The translations under genes were made by a program, and so were the position numbers. Below the pieces are notes generated by a model, which saw only the letters and a program-made list of their open reading frames with translations, had not been told where the DNA came from and ran no database searches. From Verrucomicrobiota bacterium (GTDB lineage: Bacteria > Verrucomicrobiota > Verrucomicrobiia > Opitutales > Opitutaceae), in the NCBI GenBank assembly GCA_019510185.1, contig JAEKKV010000012.1, positions 226,463 to 290,462 on the forward strand: DNA of 64,000 nucleotides, read 5' to 3'. Below, one piece after another: positions 27,855 through 36,953 of the stretch (its first letter is position 1; every line of letters starts with the position of its first letter).

Positions 27855-28574
27855 ATGAGCGCCACGGCCACGGATTCCTTAGCCAGTACTTTCCATCTGG
27901 AAAAAGCCTCGGCTCAGGAGCGTGTAAAATGGGCGGTGGAGCAGTTTGGCGATGGTCTCGTGATGACGACCAGTTTTGGCATTCAGGCGGCAGTGATGTT
28001 GCATTTGGTCACGCGGATCGCGCCGAAGATACCGGTCATTTTCATCGATACGGGATATCTCTTTCCGGAGACCTACCGTTTCGCGCGGGATCTGACGGAG
28101 AAGCTTTCGCTCAACTTGAAAACCTATGTGCCGGCGCACACCGCCGCGCAGCAGGAGGCTTTGTATGGCAAGCAGTGGGAGCAGGGGATCGAGGGGCTGA
28201 AACGCTACAACCATCTTAACAAAGTCGAGCCGATGGATCGGGCCGTTCGCGAGCTCAAGGCCACCGCTTGGCTGGCCGGATTGCGCCGTTCGCAGGCCAG
28301 CACGCGCGAGGCGCTGCCCGTGGTGCAACGCCAGAACCGCATCACCAAGGTTCATCCGATCATCGATTGGGATAATCGCACGGTGCACCGCTATCTCACC
28401 GAGCACGGGCTGAATTACCACCCGCTGTGGGAAGAGGGCTATGTCTCGGTGGGCGACTGGCACAGCACCACGAAGCTGGAGCCGGGCATGGCCGAGGAAG
28501 AGACCCGTTTCGGCGGGCTCAAGCGCGAGTGCGGCCTGCACGAGAACAGCGGCCGCGTGGATTTCCAGATCTGA
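27855..28574 (+). CDS. cysH: Phosphoadenosine phosphosulfate reductase
   Basis: Reduces (P)APS to sulfite in assimilatory sulfate reduction. 239 residues. The N-terminal PP-loop-like region is [15 protein letters not shown], followed by [14 protein letters not shown]. The C-terminal catalytic cysteine is in [11 protein letters not shown]. The CC and CxxC iron-sulfur cysteines of APS reductases are absent, so thioredoxin-dependent PAPS reduction is predicted. No cysD/N/C or sulfite reductase gene is adjacent, so it is an isolated gene with its own AT-rich leader. Confidence 0.92.
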   Translation: MSATATDSLASTFHLEKASAQERVKWAVEQFGDGLVMTTSFGIQAAVMLHLVTRIAPKIPVIFIDTGYLFPETYRFARDLTEKLSLNLKTYVPAHTAAQQEALYGKQWEQGIEGLKRYNHLNKVEPMDRAVRELKATAWLAGLRRSQASTREALPVVQRQNRITKVHPIIDWDNRTVHRYLTEHGLNYHPLWEEGYVSVGDWHSTTKLEPGMAEEETRFGGLKRECGLHENSGRVDFQI

Positions 28575-28595
28575 CGCGGTCTCGCGGCCCGGGCG

Positions 28596-28853
28596 TCAGG
28601 ATTTTTCCTGGAGCCGGCGCTGCTCGTAGGCGCGCTTCACTGTGAGCACGAGCGCCAGTCCCGGAGCCCACGTCAGCGCATAAAAACCGAGCGTCTCCGC
28701 ACCGGTGCGGGCGAGTTCGATTGCGGGAAAGGCGGCGCCGGTGATCGCGCCGAAGAGCATGAACGCCAGCGCGCCAAAGCCCGTGCCGAGGATCATCACG
28801 ATCAGGACGACGAGGAGAAAGTAGAGCGACCAGTGCAGGCGGCGGAGCTTCAT
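28596..28853 (-). CDS. Small two-helix membrane protein, unknown
   Basis: 85 residues starting MKLRRLHWSLYFLL. Two hydrophobic segments are visible: YFLLVVLIVMILGTGFGALAF (starts near residue 11) and about residues 54-70 (ETLGFYALTWAPGLALVL), with a charged C-terminus KRAYEQRRLQEKS. A much longer ORF in the same frame, extending to 29795, runs antisense to tatC and is rejected. This short gene sits between cysH and tatC, convergent with cysH. No family recognised. Confidence 0.55.
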   Translation of the reverse strand: MKLRRLHWSLYFLLVVLIVMILGTGFGALAFMLFGAITGAAFPAIELARTGAETLGFYALTWAPGLALVLTVKRAYEQRRLQEKS

Positions 28854-28973
28854 CGTGGCGGAAGGCGGACCTAATCTCCGGAACGGCGTTCGCGCAACCG
28901 GAAGTTGTCGTCGGGCGCGCACTTCCCCGCTTGCTGGATTACTCCAGGCCCGCCTGACTCTTGCGCGTTCATC

Positions 28974-29966
28974 ATGGATTCCACCGACACCCCCGACATC
29001 GCCGCCGAAGGTTTCAGGAAAACCTTCTGGGAGCACCTCGACGACCTGCGCCGCGCGCTGGTCCGCTCGGCGCTCGCGGTCGGCGTGGCCTTGGTGCTGT
29101 GCCTGCTGATGGGCGACCGGCTTGTTTCCATTTTGGAATACCCGCTGCGGCGGATGGATCTTTTCGAAAAGCCGAAGCCCTCGGTGGCCTTTCAAATCGG
29201 CGGAACGCGTCTCGGGCCTTATCCGATTTCTCGGGAACAGTTCGCCGGATTGCCGGAGGGGCCGGCGCCCCATGCGGTGTTCAATGTGGGCACCGCGATG
29301 GTGAACGGCCAGCAGGTCGCCACGCTTACCTTGGATTCCGCGGCGACGACGGTGGACTCGGGCAGCCTGCGGGTGAAGCTGCACAATTTCAGCCCCACGG
29401 AGGCGTTCTTCGTGGCGTTTCACGTGGCGATTTATGGCGCCTTGGTGATCTCGGCGCCGTTCTGGGTTTATTTCATGGGGCAGTTCATCCTGCCGGCGCT
29501 CAACATCCGGGAAAAACGGGCGCTCGGCACCTGGCTCGGTTGGGGCTCCTTCCTGTTTCTCAGCGGCGTAGCGCTGACCTATTTCCTCCTGCTGCCGGTG
29601 GCGTTGCGCGCGTCCGTCGAGTATTCCCAGATGATGGGCTTCGAGGCCTATGATTGGAAGGCCGACGACTACGTCAGCTTCGTGACGAAGTTCATTTTCG
29701 GCATGGGCCTTGGTTTTCAATTTCCGGTGATCGTGCTGCTGCTGGTGAAGATGGGGCTCCTCACGCATCGCGATCTGGCGCGTTATCGCCGGCATGTGAT
29801 CGTGCTTTGCCTGATCCTGGGCGCGGTGCTCACCACGCCGGAGATCATCACGCAGATCGCCATGGCCGTGCCGCTTTATATCTTATACGAGGCCTCCATC
29901 TGGATCGCCTGGTATTGGGATTGGAAGAAGCGCAAGGCCGCCCGGCTCGCCGGCGATGCGGGTTGA
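28974..29966 (+). CDS. tatC: Sec-independent protein translocase TatC, with enlarged first loop
   Basis: Core receptor of the twin-arginine export pathway in the inner membrane. 330 residues from MDSTDTPDIA; the longer ORF from 28905 has no support. WEHLDDLRRALV before TM1 is the TatC signature, and FSPTEAFFVAFHVAIYGALV leads into TM2. Later motifs ALTYFLLLPVAL, GMGLGFQFPVIV and LTTPEIITQIAMAVPLYILYE (conserved Pro/Asp region variant) complete the six-helix fold. Between TM1 and TM2 about 90 residues occur instead of the usual 40-50, containing a Gly/Val-rich segment. tatA/B are not adjacent. Confidence 0.92.
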   Translation: MDSTDTPDIAAEGFRKTFWEHLDDLRRALVRSALAVGVALVLCLLMGDRLVSILEYPLRRMDLFEKPKPSVAFQIGGTRLGPYPISREQFAGLPEGPAPHAVFNVGTAMVNGQQVATLTLDSAATTVDSGSLRVKLHNFSPTEAFFVAFHVAIYGALVISAPFWVYFMGQFILPALNIREKRALGTWLGWGSFLFLSGVALTYFLLLPVALRASVEYSQMMGFEAYDWKADDYVSFVTKFIFGMGLGFQFPVIVLLLVKMGLLTHRDLARYRRHVIVLCLILGAVLTTPEIITQIAMAVPLYILYEASIWIAWYWDWKKRKAARLAGDAG

Positions 29967-30035
29967 GCGATTCGCGCGGACGGGCGTTTTCCTTCTTGCG
30001 CCGTCCGCCGGGCGTTGCGGTCATGATCCTTTCAC

Positions 30036-31182
30036 ATGATCGCGCCCGAAACTTTTTCCCATATCGAAAACATCAAAAAGCGTGCCGGCCACCTATGGAG
30101 GTTTCTTTGACTGCGATCAAAAGCTGCGCGAAATAGAAGCCTTGGAAGCCCAGATGGGCGACCCGTCGTTTTGGGATAACAACGACCGGGCTCAAAAACA
30201 CATCGCCAAGGTCAACGGCCTGAAGCGCGCCGTCCTCCCGGTCGTCGCCTTCAAGAAACGCGTCGATGATCTCGACGTGATGATCGAGCTCATTGAGGCA
30301 GGCTCGCCCGAGGAGCAGGAGGAATATTCCAAGGAGCTGACGGCCCAGGTCGCCGCCATGATCCCGGAGCTCGACGAGATCGAGATCGGCGCCTTCCTCA
30401 CCGGCCAGTTCGACAAGAACAACGCCATTTTCTCCATCCAAGCCGGCGCGGGCGGCACCGAATCCAACGACTGGGCCGACATCCTCTACCGCATGTACAA
30501 CCGCTGGGCCGAGCGCCGCGGTTTCGAGGTCGAGCTCATGGATGTCCAGCCCGGCGACACCGCCGGCATCTCCAAGGCCACCATCCTCATCAAAGGCGAA
30601 AACGCCTACGGTTACTGCAAGGCCGAGCGCGGCGTCCATCGGCTCGTCCGCATCAGCCCCTTCGATTCCAACGCCCGTCGCCACACCTCGTTCTGCGCGG
30701 TGGACGTCGTCGCCGAGATCAACGACGAGATCAAAATCGACATTCCCGAGAGCGAAATCCGGACGGACGTCTACCGTTCCTCCGGCAAGGGCGGTCAGGG
30801 CGTCAACACCACCGACTCCGCCGTGCGCCTCACCCATATTCCCTCGGGCATCGTGGTTGTCTGCCAAAACGAGCGTTCGCAGATCAAAAACCGCGCCGCC
30901 GCCCTGAACGTCCTCAAGGCGCGTCTCTACGAAAAGAAGCAGGACGAACAACGCGCCGAGATGGACAAGTTCTACGGTGACAAGGGCGAGATCGGTTTTG
31001 GCGCGCAGATCCGCAGTTACGTGCTCCAGCCCTACCAGATGGTGAAGGACCTGCGCACCGGCGTCAGCACCAGCGACACGCAGGGCGTGCTCGACGGCGA
31101 TATCGATCGTTTCATCAACGCGTGGCTGCGCGCCGGTTGCCCGCGCCATCGCAACAAGGACATCCAGATGGAAGACGAGTGA
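30036..31182 (+). CDS. prfB: Peptide chain release factor 2, expressed by programmed +1 frameshift
   Basis: Recognises UGA and UAA and releases the peptide through its GGQ loop ([13 protein letters not shown]). It is read in two frames. ATG at 30036 opens 24 codons ([20 protein letters not shown]...) ending CTT TGA at 30105-30110. After a +1 slip, translation continues with GAC at 30109 to the stop at 31182, giving 381 residues. The upstream frame ends RFL and the downstream frame begins [10 protein letters not shown], matching the family junction. The anticodon-like motif lies in the downstream part. A simple ORF from 30082 would give a wrong N-terminus. Confidence 0.95.
30097..30111 (+). 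promoter_or_regulatory. prfB programmed +1 frameshift site
   Basis: An internal Shine-Dalgarno-like GGAGG (30097-30101), a 3-nt spacer, the slippery CTT (30105-30107) and in-frame TGA followed by C (30108-30111) match the classic RF2 autoregulatory site in order and spacing. Low RF2 favours the slip, high RF2 favours termination. Confidence 0.95.
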
Positions 31183-31230
31183 CCGGCGCGGATCGCGCGC
31201 CGGGAGGTCGGACGGCTCCAAGATATTTTC

Positions 31231-31288
31231 AATGACAACCATCGGGTATTCTCCATTGGTCGTTCGACATTCGGTGTTTGTCATTTGA
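31231..31288 (-). repeat. Degenerate 'MTN-E' type intergenic repeat fragment
   Basis: Read on the minus strand, this stretch contains ATGACAAACACCGAATG, then ACGACCAATGGAGAA, encoding MTNTECRTTNGE in one frame. It resembles the dispersed intergenic repeat seen in many Planctomycetes and Verrucomicrobia assemblies that is often mis-called as MTN/MTK-repeat ORFs. The resemblance is from memory and was not searched. Confidence 0.4.
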
Positions 31289-31298
31289 GCTTTCCGCC

Positions 31299-32732
31299 AT
31301 GCCCGACCTCGCCTACGACCAGCTTCAGTCCGCCTTTGCCGCCACGTCGTTGTTCGAGGCGAAGACCTGGCAGCTCTCCCCGGATGCCTGGTCGTTGACA
31401 CCGGAGCAGGTTGCCCAGCTGGAAGCCATCGGCGCCGCCTGCCTCGAATATCATCAGGCGCTGGAGACGCTCTATCTGCGCTCGGCCGCGGGCAAAAATC
31501 TCCTGCGCAACAAGCCGCTGCTCGCGCCGTGGGTGGCCGACTACCTGGACCGCGGCAAACCCGCCGCGCTCATCGCCCACGCGCGCGATCCGAAAAATCG
31601 CGGCGCTTTCCCGACCGTCCTTCGTCCCGATCTGTTGCTCACCGACGAAGGTTTCGTGATGACCGAGCTGGATTCGGTTCCCGGCGGCATCGGCCTCACC
31701 GCGTTTCTCAACCGGCTCTACGCAAACAACGGCGCGGTGCTCGGTGCGGGCGATGTGATGATCCGCAATTTCTACGATTCGCTCGCCGCGTTGCGGACGG
31801 ATATTCGCAACCCGCTCATTGCCTTGGTCGTGAGCGAAGAGGCAGGCACCTACCGTCCCGAGATGCACTGGCTCGCCGAGCAACTTCAGCTCCTGGGCAA
31901 ACGCGTGTTCTGCCTCGAACCCGACGACATTTTTCCGCTCGGCTCGTCGCTCTGTTTCGATGTCGAGGGCAACCCCGAGAAAATCGACGTCGTCTATCGT
32001 TTCTTCGAGCTGTTCGATCTGGCGAACATTCCGACCGCGCATTTTTTCTTCGAGGCGTGGGCCGCGGGTGAGGTGACCATCGTGCCGCCGATGCGGCCTT
32101 ACCAGGAGGAGAAACTCGGACTGGCGCTTTTTCATCACCACCTGTTGCAGGACTACTGGACGGAGGCGTTGAGCGGACGTTCGCTCAAGCTGCTCCGCCA
32201 GCTCATCCCGCCCTCGTGGGTGATCGATCCGGCGCCGCTGCCGCCCGGCGCGGTGTTGGACGGGCCGCGCGTGGGAGGACGGGCGCTCACCGACTGGCGC
32301 CAGCTGGCCGGCGCCTCGCAGAAGGAGCGCGATCTGATTTTGAAAATCTCCGGTTATCACGAGAGCGCCTGGGGCGCACGCAGCGTCATTCTCGGCAGCG
32401 ATTGCTCGCGCGAGGAGTGGCAGGCCGGGGTGGAACTCGCGGTGGGCGATGCGCCCGCCAATCCGCACATCCTCCAGGAATTCAAAAAACCCCGGCGCGC
32501 GAAGCATCGGGTGTACGACCGCGAACGGCAGGCGCGCGAGGTCGACGGACGCCTGCGACTTTGCCCGTATTATTTTATCATGGCCGGAAAAACGACGTTG
32601 AGCGGTGCGCTCGCGACTTTTTGCCCGCCCGACAAAAAGATCATCCACGGCATGCAGGACGCGGCCTTGCTGCCCGTGCGGATCGTGGCGGCGCCGCCGT
32701 CTCCACGGGCATCGGCGGGTTCCGGCCAATAA
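31299..32732 (+). CDS. Uncharacterised protein with ATP-grasp-like features
   Basis: 477 residues from MPDLAYDQLQ; conserved-looking, soluble, no signal peptide. TELDSVPGGIGLTAFLNR (near residue 120) and the late segment LILKISGYHESAWGARSV, with a Lys and small-residue loop, followed by HILQEFKKP, resemble circularly permuted ATP-grasp or glutathionylspermidine-synthase-like enzymes. The resemblance is weak and by eye only. The protein may ligate a carboxylate to an amine, but no substrate is suggested. It stands alone between prfB and a bidirectional terminator. Confidence 0.6.
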   Translation: MPDLAYDQLQSAFAATSLFEAKTWQLSPDAWSLTPEQVAQLEAIGAACLEYHQALETLYLRSAAGKNLLRNKPLLAPWVADYLDRGKPAALIAHARDPKNRGAFPTVLRPDLLLTDEGFVMTELDSVPGGIGLTAFLNRLYANNGAVLGAGDVMIRNFYDSLAALRTDIRNPLIALVVSEEAGTYRPEMHWLAEQLQLLGKRVFCLEPDDIFPLGSSLCFDVEGNPEKIDVVYRFFELFDLANIPTAHFFFEAWAAGEVTIVPPMRPYQEEKLGLALFHHHLLQDYWTEALSGRSLKLLRQLIPPSWVIDPAPLPPGAVLDGPRVGGRALTDWRQLAGASQKERDLILKISGYHESAWGARSVILGSDCSREEWQAGVELAVGDAPANPHILQEFKKPRRAKHRVYDRERQAREVDGRLRLCPYYFIMAGKTTLSGALATFCPPDKKIIHGMQDAALLPVRIVAAPPSPRASAGSGQ

Positions 32733-32760
32733 AAAAACCGCGCCTGACGGCGCGGCTTTT
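32731..32760. terminator. Bidirectional intrinsic terminator
   Basis: Stem CCGCGCC (32738-32744) with GGCGCGG (32749-32755) and a TGAC loop. A run of seven A residues lies on the left and CTTTT on the right, so it can stop both the ATP-grasp-like gene (plus) and sucD (minus), which converge here. Confidence 0.9.
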
Positions 32761-32778
32761 GCGGAAGCAGTCGAAGGC

Positions 32779-33702
<924 letters not shown>

Positions 33703-33742
33703 GAATTAAGATTTCAGATTTGAGTGCGATTTCCCGAGAGGA

Positions 33743-34924
33743 TCAGGCGACCAGTTTCACGATTTTCTGGGCGGCGTCGGCCATGGTGTCGCCGGAGACG
33801 ATGGTGAGGCCGGAGTTGGCGAGGGTGGCCTTGCCCGCGGCGACGTTGTTGCCTTCGAGGCGGACGACGAGCGGGAGTTTGAGGCCGACTTCCTTCACCG
33901 CTTCGACGATGCCGGTGGCGATGACGTTGCAGTCCATGATGCCGCCGAAGATGTTGACGAGAATCCCCTTCACGTTGGGGTCGCCGAGGATGATTTTGAA
34001 GGCGGCCACGACCTGGTCCTTCGAGGCGCCGCCGCCGACGTCGAGGAAGTTGGCGGGACTGCCGCCGAAATGCTGGATGATGTCCATCGTGCTCATGGCG
34101 AGGCCGGCGCCGTTGACGAGGCAGGCGATGTTGCCGTCGAGCGCGATGTAGCTGAGCGCATATTTCGAGGCCTCGATTTCCTTGGGGTCTTCCTCGTTGA
34201 GATCGCGGAGGGCGATGATCTCGGGGTGGCGGTAGAGGGCGTTGGAATCGAAGGACACCTTGGCGTCGAGGGCGAGGACTTCGCCGGTGGGCGTGGTGAT
34301 GAGCGGGTTGACCTCGATCATCGCGGCGTCGGTTTCCCAGTAGCAGGCGTAGAGGCTGCGGATGAGCTTGGCGGCGTTTTTGGCTTCGTTACCCGCGAAG
34401 CCGAGGCGGGCGATGAGATCGCGGATCTGGAAGTCGGCGAGGCCGTAGGCGGGATCGATGACGATCTTGAAAATTTTCTCGGGCGTGTCGTGGGCGACCT
34501 TCTCGATTTCGACGCCGCCCTCGGTGGAGGCGACGATGACGGGCCGCGACGAGGCGCGGTCGAGGAGGATGGCGAGGTAGTATTCTTTTTTGATGTCGCT
34601 CGCCTGGGTGAAGTAGACCGTCTGCACCTTGCGGCCGGCGGCGCCGGTCTGGGCAGTGACGAGGGTGTTGCCGAACATCTTGTTCGCGTAGTCGAGCGCG
34701 TCGGTCTTCGTCTTGGCGAACTTGACGCCGCCCTTGAAGCCGTCGGTGAACGTGCCCTTGCCGCGTCCGCCCGCATGGATTTGCGATTTCACGACGACGG
34801 GCGCGTCGGGCAGCTGGGCGAGGGCGGCTTCGAATTCCAAGGGTGATTTGGCGGCCACGCCCTTGGGCACGGGCACGCCGAATTTCTCGAAGAGGGCCTT
34901 GGCCTGATACTCGTGGATGTTCAT
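33743..34924 (-). CDS. sucC: Succinyl-CoA synthetase beta subunit
   Basis: ADP- or GDP-forming beta subunit with an ATP-grasp domain. 393 residues from MNIHEYQAKALFEKFGV, the universal family start; a longer in-frame ORF to 34990 is rejected. VVKSQIHAGGRGKGTF is the nucleotide-binding Lys/Gly loop, EVNPLITTPTGEVLALDAKV the metal site, and NIFGGIMDCNVIATGIV the C-terminal contact. First gene of sucC-sucD. Its promoter region of about 120 nt is shared with a divergent HTH gene. Confidence 0.95.
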   Translation of the reverse strand: MNIHEYQAKALFEKFGVPVPKGVAAKSPLEFEAALAQLPDAPVVVKSQIHAGGRGKGTFTDGFKGGVKFAKTKTDALDYANKMFGNTLVTAQTGAAGRKVQTVYFTQASDIKKEYYLAILLDRASSRPVIVASTEGGVEIEKVAHDTPEKIFKIVIDPAYGLADFQIRDLIARLGFAGNEAKNAAKLIRSLYACYWETDAAMIEVNPLITTPTGEVLALDAKVSFDSNALYRHPEIIALRDLNEEDPKEIEASKYALSYIALDGNIACLVNGAGLAMSTMDIIQHFGGSPANFLDVGGGASKDQVVAAFKIILGDPNVKGILVNIFGGIMDCNVIATGIVEAVKEVGLKLPLVVRLEGNNVAAGKATLANSGLTIVSGDTMADAAQKIVKLVA

Positions 34925-35047
34925 GGAAGGGCCAAGGACTGCCAGAAGGCGGCGGGGGATGGCACGCCAAAACCGCCGGAGGATGCGCATGTAAGCGGAG
35001 ATGCGTGTGGGGTTGCGTTCAACTTATGCCACGGCAGATTCGCAATC

Positions 35048-35524
35048 ATGCACTCGCATGAGGTCCTGAAGGAGATTTTGAAGCAGACCAGCGCGAAACA
35101 AATCGCCGCCGACATGGGATTGTCGTTGTCGCTGATTTATAAATGGGCCGAGCCCCCGTCGGAAGATGCCGGCAGCGGGGCGAACAACCCGCTCGATCGA
35201 ATCGAGCAACTACTCAAGAGCACCCGGGACCGGCGCATCGCCCAATGGGTGTGCGAGCGGGCGGGGGGCTTCTTTATCGCCAACCCGGAGTCGGCCCCGC
35301 AGGCCTCCTCGATCATTCCGGTGGCTAACGAAATCGTCCAGGAGTTCGCCGACATGCTCGGGGTGATCGCCACGGCCGCGGCTGACGGTAAAATCACCAA
35401 GGAGGAAGCGCGGCAGATCCGCCGTCGTTGGGAGGAGCTGAAGAGCGTGACGGAAGGTTTTGTGCGCGCGGCGGAGCAGGGGAATTTCGGCGAATTGCGG
35501 CACGAGTTGGAAAAGAAGGCCTGA
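35048..35524 (+). CDS. CII-like helix-turn-helix regulatory protein
   Basis: 158 residues from MHSHEVLKEILKQ. SAKQIAADMGLSLSLIYKWA is a clear N-terminal helix-turn-helix, followed by NPLDRIEQLLK, a pattern shared with phage CII/CP76-type regulatory proteins. The C-terminal half is helical (ANEIVQEFADMLGVIATAAA, then ITKEEARQIRRRWEELK) and may oligomerise. No phage genes are nearby, so it looks domesticated. It diverges from sucC with a 123-nt spacer, and the next gene downstream is the urea-locus porin after about 320 nt. Confidence 0.75.
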   Translation: MHSHEVLKEILKQTSAKQIAADMGLSLSLIYKWAEPPSEDAGSGANNPLDRIEQLLKSTRDRRIAQWVCERAGGFFIANPESAPQASSIIPVANEIVQEFADMLGVIATAAADGKITKEEARQIRRRWEELKSVTEGFVRAAEQGNFGELRHELEKKA

Positions 35525-35753
35525 GCGGCCTCCGGCGGGAATCTTGGGCGGGCTACTACGCCGCTCCTGCGTGAGACATGCGCGCAAAAACGCGCTTGGC
35601 TGGGCCTTGGCCTATTTGGGGGTAATGATTTGGATGAAAACTTCTCATTCCATTTTGGCCCTTTTAGGGGTGTTTCCCCTCTAACGCATGAGGAAAGCCT
35701 GGCGGAACTCACCGTGGTGAGCCGGGGCTAAACCAAGGGGAATCAGGGGGGTT
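35525..35753 (+). other. Non-coding region upstream of the sigma-54 promoter, dyads present
   Basis: No ORF of credible composition is seen. Dyads are GCGCG/CGCGC near 35580, AGGGG-TGTTT-CCCCT (35666-35680), and CTCACC-GT-GGTGAG (35709-35722). The last is centred about 64 bp upstream of the predicted start of transcription and could bind an enhancer-binding protein. Flanking GCC/GGC and CGG/CCG pairs could also extend it into an RNA stem. No known riboswitch was recognised. Confidence 0.5.
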
Positions 35754-35769
35754 GGCAGGCGAGTTGCTT
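35754..35769 (+). promoter_or_regulatory. Predicted sigma-54 promoter of the urea porin/transport/urease locus
   Basis: TGGCAGGCGAGTTGCT matches the sigma-54 consensus TGGCAC-N5-TTGCW with one mismatch and the exact GG-to-GC spacing. The predicted transcription start is about 35780, leaving a leader of about 66 nt before the porin ATG. Sigma-54 control is the usual mode for nitrogen-scavenging genes. Confidence 0.75.
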
Positions 35770-35845
35770 AGTGGATGGTGGCTAAATTTTTTTCCACTCA
35801 AACGGGAGGAAAGTTGAGCCAAACTACAAATAAAACACACAAGCC

Positions 35846-36850
35846 ATGATCAAACACATGACCAAACTGACTGGTTGGACCGCGTCCCTCGTGGCGCTGG
35901 CCGCAACCGCCTCCGCCGACGTCAAAATCAACGACTACCTCTCGCTTACCGGCTATGCGGCCGCTACGGGCACCTACACCGATCCGGACGCGGGCAAGAA
36001 CACGTCTTCCCTCTTCAACTCCGGCAGCCCCGAGTACGATGTCATCAATGCCGGTTTGGTCGGGAAGTACGGCGACTTTGGCGGCAAGGTCTCCTTCCTC
36101 TACACCCCCACTCGCGCGAATGGCAATTCCGGCGTTCTCGATCTGTACGCGACGTATACGACGGGCGATTTCGTTGTCACCGCCGGCAACTTCCTCAGCT
36201 GGCTGGGCTATGAGTCGTTCTACACGCCCAACATGACCCAGATCACCTATGCGCCTGATATCTTCTTCATTCCGGCCTACCATACGGGTGTGAAGGTCGA
36301 CTACACCGCCAGCAAAACCCTGACTGCGGGTGTTGCTGTGGTTGATTCCGAGTTCAACACCACCGCCCACGGCTGGGCGCCTTACGCTCAGGGCGACGGT
36401 CATTTTGATAAATTCGGAACCGAGGCTTACGTGTCTTACACGGGCATCGACAAGCTCACCCTCTGGGCTGGCTTCGGCTACGACCAGAATCAGGCCGGTG
36501 GCGGTCAGACCGTTCTTGGCGATGTGTGGGCCAGCTATGCTCTCTCTTCCACGATCACCCTCGCGGCCGAGGTCGATTATCAGGAAGATCTCGGCAGCGG
36601 TTATTTGACCGAGCTCCAATACGCCTTCTCGGACAAGCTCTCAGGTATCGTCCGCATCAGCGGCGTGCATGCTTCGAGCGGCGAAACCGGTTCTTATTTC
36701 ACGGTTTCCCCCACCTACAAGCTCACTTCGAACTTCTTGGTGAAGGCCGAAGTTTCGTATGCGGATGCTCCTGAGGCGACGATTGGCACCCAAGGCCTCC
36801 TCAGCGGCAAGGGCACCATCTACGCCGTCCAAGCGGTGTTCACGTTCTAA
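35846..36850 (+). CDS. Outer-membrane beta-barrel porin of the urea locus
   Basis: 334 residues with a Sec signal peptide ending near ATASA/DVKINDYL. The mature part alternates hydrophobic and polar residues, is rich in Tyr, Gly and Asp, and ends in Phe (QAVFTF), the outer-membrane insertion signal. It resembles the putative beta-barrel (BBP2-like) porins of Verrucomicrobia. It lies first after a sigma-54 promoter and immediately before urtA, with a terminator between, so a role as entry pore for urea or small amides under nitrogen limitation is inferred. Two ATG codons are possible (35846 and 35858). Confidence 0.8.
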   Translation: MIKHMTKLTGWTASLVALAATASADVKINDYLSLTGYAAATGTYTDPDAGKNTSSLFNSGSPEYDVINAGLVGKYGDFGGKVSFLYTPTRANGNSGVLDLYATYTTGDFVVTAGNFLSWLGYESFYTPNMTQITYAPDIFFIPAYHTGVKVDYTASKTLTAGVAVVDSEFNTTAHGWAPYAQGDGHFDKFGTEAYVSYTGIDKLTLWAGFGYDQNQAGGGQTVLGDVWASYALSSTITLAAEVDYQEDLGSGYLTELQYAFSDKLSGIVRISGVHASSGETGSYFTVSPTYKLTSNFLVKAEVSYADAPEATIGTQGLLSGKGTIYAVQAVFTF

Positions 36851-36953
36851 GCGGTTTCATCTCTTCGGCGTCCGATGGGGTCGCGTTGGGCAGAGTAGTT
36901 CCTGCACAACGAATCAGGCCCGTCGGCGCCTTGTTGGCAGTCTTCTGTAGTGG

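Noticed and set aside
28596..29795. 399-residue minus-strand ORF covering tatC
   Set aside because: Only its last 85 residues look like protein; the rest is antisense to tatC.
30082..31182. Release factor 2 as a simple ORF starting at 30082
   Set aside because: The true N-terminus lies in the upstream frame and joins by +1 slip at CTT TGA C; the ORF start is inside the frameshift signal.
35684..35735. GAGGAAAGCC...GGCTAAACC as RNase P RNA or a c-di-GMP riboswitch
   Set aside because: Only short fragments match; the other conserved blocks of either RNA are missing, and it lies upstream of the sigma-54 promoter.
36930..36950. Second sigma-54 box (TTGGCAG...) before urtA
   Set aside because: The -12 GC is not present at the required spacing.
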